This document shows positions 55,563 to 64,000 of a DNA stretch of 64,000 nucleotides, in pieces. The DNA comes from Alopecurus myosuroides (lineage: Eukaryota; Streptophyta; Magnoliopsida; Poales; Poaceae). A model generated the notes under the pieces. That model had not been told where the DNA came from. It searched no databases and worked only from the letters and a program-made list of their open reading frames with translations. The position numbers were made by a program, and so were the translations under genes. Within the stretch, counting starts at the first letter, position 1; the number at the start of each line of letters is the position of its first letter. Location: assembly GCA_028641055.1 (NCBI GenBank), contig CM054057.1, positions 580,679,940 through 580,743,939 of the forward strand. Reading direction: 5' to 3'.

Positions 55563-57355
55563 GAGCATCTCCAGTCGCGTCCCCAAAAGACGCTGAAGCC
55601 TTTTCCCGTCCAAAGGAGACCCAACGCACCCACTCGCGGGCCCCATTGGGGCTTCCCATACGGACGCGCCCCCGATTCCTGTTCTGAAGCCCAGCCCAAC
55701 CCCGCCGCATAGGGGCTCTCGTGGGTCTCCGGACGGGAAGAAAAAACGCCGCGTGACGTCCGCGGGCCCGCCCCGTCAGCGAGAGGCGCATAGTCAAAGC
55801 GGCGCCGGATCTTCGTCTTCTCCCGAGGCGGCGCGGAAGCGCAGGGGGCCGTCCCATCGCCCAATCCTGTCGCCCACGCGGCGGACGAGCCGCTTCCCCA
55901 CGCGGGCGCCAGAGTAAATGCGAGCGACCCTTTGACCTGCCGCCGCGGTGTAAAATGGCGTTCGCCCCACGCCGTCCCCACGCCACATTTCCACAGCCGT
56001 CCACCGCATGTGCAACTCCGGCGTGCTCCCCTCCGCCTCACCGTCGCCCTCCCCTCTCTCCCGTCAATGGATCCCCTTGCCGCCAACGGCTTCCCGCACC
56101 GTTCCCTCCTGAAGCACCAGGTGCGTGCCCTCTTCACCGCCTGGTACCCGTGCCCGCCCGACATGCGCGTCGGGCACACGTCCACCATCGGGCGTGCCGC
56201 CGTCCCTATCCCCGATGCGCCGCGCGTCAGCAACGCCTCCTAGGGCGTTGAGGTGCTGGCGCACTTCTACGAGGTGCTGACGCCGGAGCAGTGCCAGGAT
56301 CCGGCATGGGATCCGCATAGCCCCTCCTCAACGGCGAGGTACGAGGCGGCGTTCCACAGCCTGCACACCGAGAGTATGAACCGCTGGGACGGCTCCAACC
56401 CAGCGCCTCCCGCCGGTAAGTTCAACCGCAGTGGCCGCTCGGCCTTTTGGTCGCAGCATGGCTTCACGATGGACTTCGTCCTCGTCCACATCTAGGCCGG
56501 CGACCGGCCCCGCCTCCCCTGGCCGGCGCCCACCTTTTGGGCGGCGAGGTGCACTATGGCGACACCGTCATCCTCCCTCTCTTGCTCCTCCTCCTCCCAG
56601 TCCTCCGCTGGCGACTCGTCCCTCCGCTTCGCGCCACTGCACATGCGCGTGGCCAAGCCAGAGCCGCGCTCCTCGACCCGCCGCTCCGACGGGCTTTTCA
56701 TCGGCGAGCCCGCGCGTCAGGCCACTCCACCGCCGCCGAAGAAACTCAAGGTGAAGACGGAGGCGCCCGTCTCCACTCTCTTTGCCGAGATGCTACCTCC
56801 AGTGCTCACTGGCGACGGAGGAGGACCCCGAGGGGCAGGCGGCGGCCTTCGACGAATCCTACAACAAGCCGGTGGCGTTGCCGGAGGCCGTCGCACATGC
56901 CTGGTCCTTTCGCGACCACGCCGGTATCACCTGGGGGGGGGGCCATCATCGACCTGGACAGCGATGGTGTCTTCTACTCAGCGGCCAACGACGACGAGGC
57001 GGGGCCGAGCAACCGTGCGCCCTCTCCGGGCGACGGGAGCAACGACGATGGCTACGCGTTAAGGAGGAAGACTTCGACGTGTTCTACCAGTGAACACGTT
57101 GATTTTAGTTTTATTTTTAAGTTTTAGTTTAAGTTTATTTTAAATTTCATTCAAAATTATGTAAAATTTCCTATTTTTTAACGAAATCAAAGTTTGAATT
57201 TTGTTTAAATTTTTTTTGGGGGCGGGGGGTGTTTGTTTGGGACTGCGAGCGGGGAACGCCACACCCCAAAGCCGGCTTCCCGTCCGGACAGCCCCCAAAG
57301 GGCCATCTCCGGCGCCCCTCCGGACGCCTATTCGGGGGCACGACGGGAGATGCTC
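55563..57355. mobile_element. Harbinger-like DNA element 2 (1.8 kb), non-autonomous
   Basis: TAA target duplications at 55560-55562 and 57356-57358. Left end GAGCATCTCCAGTCGCGTCC; right end on the other strand GAGCATCTCCCGTCGTGCCC. The interior is GC-rich except for 57095-57210. There is no transposase, but it carries a gene-like stretch on the + strand. Confidence 0.75.
56066..57093 (+). pseudogene. Transposon-borne gene remnant, unknown function
   Basis: The ATG at 56066 starts MDPLAANGFPHRSLLKHQVR, which stops at 56240-56242. Another frame gives HFYEVLTPEQCQDPAWDPHS and FNRSGRSAFWSQHGFTMDFV (to 56495). Later blocks are KKLKVKTEAPVS (56738-56773) and a terminal KEEDFDVFYQ before TGA 57091-57093. 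I recall Triticeae transposon proteins with Lys-x-Glu-Pro repeats and an acidic ...DVFYxL end, which this resembles, but there are several frame changes and stops. No enzymatic motif is visible. Confidence 0.45.
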
Positions 57356-57358
57356 TAA

Positions 57359-57573
57359 TGGTATTTCATTCTTGGGGACCTAGTAGTAATTCAAATGAAT
57401 TCAAAGGTGTACCCAGAACATATCCCAAAAGCAAGTGGTTTCAAGTGAAAAAAGTATACTCTTATTGAGATTTCTAAGGGATGTGTGTTTTTTAATGAAA
57501 ACATACAAGCATATAATAGATTCAAATATGTACGTGCACTTTTTTCCATGGCTTTTTAATGTTTCATAACTAT
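57359..57573. other. Short flank between Harbinger-like 2 and CACTA 2
   Basis: AT-rich host sequence without recognisable features; its last three bases (TAT) are the target duplication of CACTA 2. Confidence 0.4.
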
Positions 57574-60500
57574 CACGGTAGGAATGTGTCAATATGCCGA
57601 CGGCCAAAAGCCGTCGGCATAGGCTACGCCGATGGCTGCCGTCGGCATATGGCCGTCGGCGTAATAGGGTGTCGGCGCCATAGGCTAAATTACCGTCTGC
57701 ATATTAAAAGCTGTAGGCGTAGGGCTATGTCGTTTCCATCAGCATAGCTCGCCCTACGCCGACGGCAAAGCCGTCGGCATAATATTTTCAAAATAATTTA
57801 AAAAAAATAAAAAAAATCGACTTTTTTAATTTTATTTTTTTGAAGTTTTTTTAAAATTCTATTATGGAATTTTGCACTTAGCCACATATTTAATCTCTAA
57901 TTATATAATTAATTTGGTCAACATACTTAACTTAGTCAAACTTTCCGTTCGGTCATCCGTCCTGAAATTCCTCCAACCCAAGCACGCTTAACCTTTGAGT
58001 TCCTTCCAAACTAGATTCTAAATGAGATGTTAGGACTTACTGATATTACTATCATATCAATCATATTAACATGTGGGGAATGATGTTAAACTATTCTATT
58101 TTTTAAATTAAAAAATAGATTTGAATAATTACAATGATTATATAATGATCTTTTTTAATAAATAACAATACAATGTTAGAAATTACTTTATTTTTTGAAT
58201 AAATTATTTAATATGGAATAATTTATATCTTTAAATCCGTAAATCGAAATTTGACAAATAAAATGTCTAAGTCGATTAGAAAAATTAGAGGAATTCAAAT
58301 ATGACATTCATATCATAGAAACATCGATAGTTTTTAGAAAATTTGAACTCTTTTGATGAATAGTCATGGTAGCAATTTTGACAGTTTCTGCTGATTCAGC
58401 TGGAAACAGATCAAATTTGAACTACATGTGCCTCGTAGTTTGCACATGATTTTTGGCACAAAAAAAATTTAGGTACACAACTACCTATTTCATCAGAGGT
58501 ACACCAAGATTTTCTCAATATTGAACCCCTAGCTACGAACGGTCATGCCCGCAGTGTTGACTTTTTTGTGAAACCGGATTTGAAAATTCCAGAAAATTTA
58601 AAAAAAAAACAAAATGATGAAAGACCTTCACGTGGTGTCATTATTTATGTCCTAGTATCCACCTAAAATAATAAACTTGGAATACGACAGTTGTGTGAAA
58701 AATTTGTTCACATAAATGAGCTATCTCATACGAACATTCTAGGGTTTCGGGCAAAATAACGGGTGTTATGGCAAAATCCATGGCATAGTTTGTTTAAATG
58801 TTCTCATATTCCACACAAACATGCATATTGGAAGCACGAAAAATGTTCACGGAGAAAGTTTTCCTTTTCATTGAATAAAAAAACCATTTTCCATTTTTCG
58901 ACTGTGAAAAATGGCTTTTTTTGTGAAGCACCAACCACAAATATGTTGCAAAACCTTGAAGTTGCATTTTTTGAAAATATTAGACCATGTTATATGCACA
59001 AATAACCAAATTGTTTTCTCTGAAAAGTTTTTGATCCACCTCTTTTGAAAAACACAAGTTTCTGCCGATTCAGCTTGAAACGGGTCAAATTTGAACTACA
59101 GGCGTCTCGTAGTTTGCTCGTGATTTTTGGCAAAAATAATTTTTAGGTAAAAAACTACCTATTTCATTATATATACACCAATATTTTATCAATATTCAAC
59201 CCCCAGATACGAATGGTCATGCTCGTCGTCGTGACTTTTTCGTGAAACCGGCATAGAAAATTCAAACAAATTAAAAAAAAATGATGCAAGACCTTCGAGT
59301 GGTGTCATTATATATGTCCTTGTATCCACAAAAAATAATAAACTTGGAATACGATAGTTGTGTTGAAAATTTATTCACATAAATGAGCTATCTCCTACGA
59401 ACATTCTAGGGTTTCGGGTCAAATAACAGGTGTTGTGGCCAAATCCATGGCATAGTTTGTTTAAATGTGCTCATATTCCACACAAACATGCATATTGGAA
59501 TCACGAACAATGTTCACGGAGAAAGTTTTCCTTTTCATTGAATAAAAAAACATTTTCCATTTTCCGACTGTGAAAAATGGCTTTTTTTGTGAAGCACCAA
59601 CCACAAATATGTTGCAAAACCTTGAAGCTGCATTTTTTGAAAATATTAGACCATGTTATATGCACAAATAACCAAATTGTTTTCTCTGAAAAGGTTTCGA
59701 TTCAACTCTTTTTAAAAACACAAGTTTCCGCCGATTCAGCTTGAAACGGGTTAAATTTGAACTACATGCGTCTCGTAGTTTGCTCATGATTTTTGGCAAA
59801 AATAATTTTTAGGTAAAAAACTACCTATTTCATTATATATAAACCAAGATTTTATCAATATTCAACCCGTAGATACGAATGGTCATGACCGTCGTCTGAC
59901 ATTCTCGTGAAACCGGCATAGAAAATTCAAACAAATTAAAAACAAAAACCAAAATGATGCAAGACCTTCGCGTGGTGTCATTATATATGTCCTTATATCC
60001 ACCAAAAATAATAAACTTGGAATACGATAGTTGTGTCGAAAATGTATTCACATAAATGAGCTATCTCCTACGAACATTCTAGGGTTTCGGGGTCAAATGA
60101 CGGGTGTTATGGCCAAATCCATGGCATAGTTTGTTTAAACGTGCCCATATTCCAGAAAAACATGCATAGTGGAAGCACGGACAATGTTCACAGAGAAATT
60201 TTTCCTTTTCATTAAATATAAAACCATTTTCCATTTTTCGAGTGTGAAAATTGGTTTTTTTGTGAAGCACCAACCTCAAATATGTTGAAAATTTTGGGAG
60301 CTGCATTTAAAAAAAAAATACGAGACCATGTTATATACACAAATAACCAAATTTTTGCCTCTGAAAAGGTTTTCATCCACCTCTTTTGAAAAAACACAAG
60401 TTTATGCCGATTCAGATGGAAACGGGTCAAATTTGAACTACATGTGTCTCATAGTTTGCTCATGATTTTTGAAAAAAATCATTTTTAGGTACACAACTAC

Positions 60501-62444
60501 CTATTTCATCAGACATACACCAAGAATTTATCAATATTCAACCCCTAGCTACGAACAGTCATGCCCGTCGTCTTGACTTCTTAGTGAAACCGGCTTACAA
60601 TATTCCAGAAAATTTTAAAAACCCCAAAATAATGCAAGACCTTCACATGGTGTCATTATATATGTCCTAGTATCCACCAAAAATAATAAACTTGGAATAT
60701 GAAAGTTGTGTTGAAAAAATTTCCACATAAACGAGCTATCTCCTACGAACATTCTAGGGCTTCGGGCCAAATGACGGGTGTTATGGTCAAATCCATGGCA
60801 TAGTTTGTTTAAATGTGCCAATATTTCACACAAACATGCATATTGGAAGCACGGAAAATGTTCACGGAGAAAGTTTTCCTTTTCATTGAATAGAAAAATC
60901 ATTTTCCATTTTCCGAGTGTGAAAATGGCTTTTTTGTTGAAGCACCAACCACAAATATGTTGCAAAACTTGGGATCTGCATTTTTTGAAAATATTAGACC
61001 ATGTTATATGAATAAATAACCAAATTGTTGCCTCTAAAAAGGTATCCATCAACCTCTTTTAAAAAACACCAGTTTATGCCGATTCAGTTGGAAACGAGTC
61101 AAATTTGAACTACAGGTGTCTCGTAGTTTTCTCATGATTTTTGGCACAAATCATTTTTAGGTACACAACTACCTGTTTCATCAGAGATACACCAAGAGTT
61201 TCTAAATATTCAACCCCTAGCTACGAACGGTCATGCCCGCCGTCCTGACTTATTTGTGAAACCGACTTAGAAAATTCCGGAAAATTTAAAAAAACCGCCG
61301 AAATGATGCAAGACCTTCGCGTGGTGTCATTATATATGTCCTAGTATCCACCAAAAATATTAAATTTGGAATACGACAGTTCTATTGAAAATTTGTTCAC
61401 ATAAATGAGCTATCTCCTACGAACATTGTAGGGTTTTGGGCCAAATGACGGGTGTTATGGCCAAATCCATGGCATAGTTTGTTTAAATGTTCCAATATTC
61501 CACACAAAAATGCACATTAGAAGCACGGACAATGTTCACGGAGAAATTTTTCCTTTTCATAGAATAAAAAACCATTTTCCATTTTCGAGTGTGAAAAATG
61601 GCATTTTTTGTGAAGCACCAACCACAAATATGTTGAAAAACTTCGAAGCTGCATTTTTTGAAAATACTAGACCATGTTATATGCACAAATAACCAAATTG
61701 TTGCCTCTGAAAAGGTTTCCATCCACCTCTTTTGAAAAACACAAGTTTCTGCCGATTTAGGTGGAAACGAATCAAATTTGAACTACAGGTGTCTCATAGT
61801 TTGCTCATGATTTTTGGCAAAAATCATTTTTAGGTACGCAACTACCTGTTTCATCAGAGATACACCAAGAGTTTCTTAATATTCAAGCCCTAGCTATGAA
61901 CGGTCATGCCCGCCGTCTTGACTTCTTTTTGAAATAGGCATAGAAAATTCAAACAAATTCAAAAAAAAATGATGACGGTGAAATCCTTAACATACAGAGT
62001 GGAATACTGAACATATACAACCTAAAACACACTTGTACACACTTGGTATGGTACCACCTAGATTTTGGTTGGATCCAGATGCCCCATAGCCCTCTCCGAC
62101 GAAACCCATTATTGTTAGTTCCCTTCTTTCTCATTATTTTTTTAAGAGTGTAGCTTTAAAAATATGCGTGATAATTTAGATATTTTTCTTCTTTTCGAAA
62201 CGTGCTAAAGAACGTCGAAATCCGAGTTTGAATGCAAAAGTTATGTTCAAAACATCGATTAAGTAAAAAAAATTGAGCTTGGCTAGGCCGACGGCATTGC
62301 CGTCGGCATAGCTCAAAAAAACTATAGGACGACGGTATTGCCATCGGCATAGCTCAATTTTTTTCGCAATTTGGTTTCCCTCTTAGGGTCTATTCCGACG
62401 GCCCCGACAAATTTCCGTCGGCACGGTAAGCCATTCCTTTAGTG
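57574..62444. mobile_element. CACTA element 2 (4.9 kb) with internal tandem array
   Basis: Target duplications TAT at 57571-57573 and 62445-62447. The right end is CACTAAAGGAATGG on the opposite strand; the left end is CACGGTAGGAATGT, so two bases of the usual CACTA are changed. Subterminal repeats around GCCGACGGC/GCCGTCGGCATA fill 57597-57785 and 62288-62425. There is no transposase; most of the interior is the tandem array at 58370-61970, so the element depends on a helper. Confidence 0.82.
58370..61970. repeat. Tandem array of a ~672-bp unit, about 5.3 copies
   Basis: The landmark C(C/T)GATT(C/T)AG recurs at 58391, 59065, 59731, 60407, 61079 and 61752, spaced 674, 666, 676, 672 and 673 bp. 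Other landmarks (ACCTTCGCGTGGTGTCATTA, CATGGCATAGTTTGTTTAAA, GAAGCACCAACC) keep the same order in every copy. Copies differ by scattered substitutions and small indels, perhaps 5-10%. Minus-strand frames inside units are not conserved in phase and are probably not coding. Confidence 0.92.
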
Positions 62445-62447
62445 TAT

Positions 62448-62941
62448 GTTTTAGAATATCTATGCATATCGCGTCATCGCATACCTAGATAAAGCTCTTG
62501 GCTTTGACTATTGTGCCTTGTAACGAAAATTAGTTGCCACCAAATTGGATCAAACACAATTTTGTTTTTACCATTCCAACTTAGTAAGTCATACATGATA
62601 TAAATCTGCGTGTTTGATTCTAAGTTACTTTCATGTGTGAATGTGATAATAATCCAATTGACGTACACAAACGTGTGGTTCATTAGCGGACCCAGCAAAA
62701 ATTTAAAGCTTGGGCAAAGTACTAATTCTGAGGCTTATTATCCTAATTATCTTTTAATTAGCCAACATATTACGCTACACCACCGGCCGGAAGCTTGGGA
62801 AGTTGTCCGGGTATCCGCCACTTGTGTGGTTGGCTCACGAAGTGAGTTTCTTCTACAAAATATGCTGATAATTCAACAATATAGTCCTACTAGACAAACC
62901 TTTGCTATCACCCATTATATATGTTAAAATTGTATGTTTTA
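62448..62941. other. Flank between CACTA 2 and CACTA 3
   Basis: AT-rich host sequence. I see no gene, terminal repeat or RNA gene. Confidence 0.4.
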
Positions 62942-63215
62942 CACTAGTAGAAACATCACCTTTCGTCCAGAGCCAAAATGGCATTCATCCCGGTTGTGTA
63001 ATGAACCCGGACGAATGCTATGCATTCGCCCCGGTTCGGACGGCCGGGGGCGTGTAGAGGCCCTGTGGGGCATCCGTCCTGGTTGGTAAGGGGGCATTCG
63101 TCTCGGTTCGTGGCTTGAACAAGGAACAATGCCCTGCTGGACGCCACGTGGCCTGCGCAGGGCGTTGGTCCCGGTTCAAGCCACGAACCGGGACGAATGC
63201 CCTCTTCAGATAAAA
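62942..63215. mobile_element. Left end of CACTA element 3
   Basis: Starts CACTAGTAGAAACATCACC, close to the ends of CACTA 1. Subterminal motifs (ATTCGTCTCGGTT, GTCCCGGTT, CCGGGACGAATGCC) follow up to about 63200. No right end is found in the window, and the sequence changes character near 63215, so the element is interrupted or truncated. Confidence 0.65.
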
Positions 63216-63705
63216 GGGATTATTTGTAAAATCCACAACTAATTGAAAAATGCTCCAAATTGGGTGATTCAAATTTTAGAATGTTCAAAAAGTGTGATGT
63301 ACATGTTTCTGTCATTTTGAAACATGAAAAATATTTTATATGGCACTTATTTAATAATTACAGAAATTTCTTAATAAAAATGGAACTTGGAAAAATCCAA
63401 ACTTTTGCCGTGTTAATCCAGATTGAGCAAATAAAGTGTCAAAATGTTTGTCTTAACAAACTATACACATCCATATTTTTATTTGGAAAGAACTGAGTTA
63501 TTTTTCTGCTCTATTTAAATGCAACACTAAAAATTGCAGAATAGAAATCCCTTCTTGGAAATTAAGAATTAATTCCAAATAATTCCAAAAATCATGCCTA
63601 ATGGCTCAAAATGTTCAGGTGAACAATCTATTTTCAAGCATTTTTAACCAATAATGAACTTTGGTATCATTACTAAATTGCATTCCCCAAAATGGCAGAT
63701 TCAAT
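63216..63705 (+). repeat. Diverged LTR fragment related to element B
   Basis: Blocks shared with 22070-22500 of the element B LTR, same order and orientation: TTGTAAAATCCA, TGCTCCAAATTG, TTGTCTTAACAAACT, TATTTTTATTTGG-like and GGCTCAAAATGTTCA-like. Many substitutions, so it is a related family or an old copy. Confidence 0.55.
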
Positions 63706-64000
63706 TGATGACGTGGGGATGACTCCCAGGCCTGTCGGATGAGCCTACCCGGTCTGAGGCCCAGCACTGAAGCCCAGCGTGGAGGGCCACCTCATGGTTC
63801 TAGAAGGCACAGATACGTTTCGCTCGTGATTCTTGCGATAGAAGATGGAAGACTTCCATCGACTAGAACTAGGATTTGTAATCCCCCCGGGTACGGGTTT
63901 GAGACCTAGCCACCTATATAAGGGCTAGGAGAACCACCCGATGGCATCTAATCTAGGTTTTACACCATTTAAGCCGCACCTCGAGATCCAATCTCTCGAC
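63706..64000 (+). mobile_element. Possible LTR start at the right edge (partial)
   Basis: The sequence changes abruptly at TGATGACGTGGGGATGAC. It has the composition of a gypsy LTR: TG start, TATATAAG at 63915-63922 and a GTAATCCCCCCGGG stretch before it. It resembles in layout, but does not match, the Tat LTR at 32199. The other end lies beyond the window. Confidence 0.35.

Noticed and set aside
55426..56233. Minus-strand frames up to 224 codons
   Set aside because: Opposite the + strand gene remnant of Harbinger-like element 2; GC-driven.
59833..61722. Minus-strand frames within the 672-bp units (up to 145 codons)
   Set aside because: Frame and stops differ from unit to unit, so no conserved protein is kept.
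58370..61970. Possible CRISPR-like or centromeric array
   Set aside because: Units are 672 bp, head-to-tail and inside a CACTA transposon of a plant genome; no spacer structure.

Overview
The window looks like nuclear DNA of a large-genome grass, most probably wheat-group (Triticeae). By coordinate arithmetic roughly 85% of it is transposable elements, many nested in one another: Ty3/gypsy elements with LTRs above 4 kb, a Tat-lineage gypsy element, a long-interspersed element (LINE), several CACTA and Harbinger-type DNA transposons and a Stowaway MITE. Element boundaries were fixed from termini and target-site duplications (TSDs) read directly in the sequence. Family assignments rest on protein motifs recalled from knowledge, not on a search.

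Region 1 (1-4493) is the only clearly genic part. It holds two tandem F-box-like genes on the + strand. The first is only a 3' end, with a frameshift. The second (1918-3120, 400 codons, no intron) is intact. A 0.9 kb poly(A)-tailed retroposon with a 17-bp TSD sits between the TATA box and the ATG of the intact gene. The 3' flank consists of decayed direct repeats and a Stowaway MITE.

Region 2 (4494-19005) is a complete 14.5 kb Tekay-like chromovirus on the - strand (element A, TSD CATAT). It has 4.2 kb LTRs, a tRNA-iMet primer site, a gag-pol reading frame with chromodomain broken by two frameshifts and a stop, and an extra open reading frame of unknown function between primer site and gag.

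Region 3 (19011-47702) is host flank with a LINE (TSD 13 bp) that was later split twice. The first insertion is element B (20369-30654), a gypsy element with 4.7 kb LTRs related to A and only 0.8 kb of internal sequence, evidently a deletion derivative. The second is an unclassified repeat (element C) rich in GGTACTACCGC motifs, itself interrupted by a 13.1 kb Tat-lineage element (32199-45299, TSD GGTAC). The Tat element carries decayed gag-pol with an extra RNase H on the + strand and a multi-exon antisense gene with its own TATA box.

Region 4 (47703-64000) is low-copy flank hit by DNA transposons: a Harbinger-like element with an AP2-domain remnant (48989-50171), a CACTA element (50698-55106) that seems to interrupt a host exon and contains a long hairpin, a second Harbinger-like element (55563-57355), a CACTA element with about five tandem copies of a 672-bp unit (57574-62444), the start of a third CACTA, a fragment resembling the LTR of element B, and what may be the start of another LTR at the right edge.

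Only the 1918-3120 F-box gene looks able to make a normal host protein. Everything else is transposon-encoded, decayed or non-coding.
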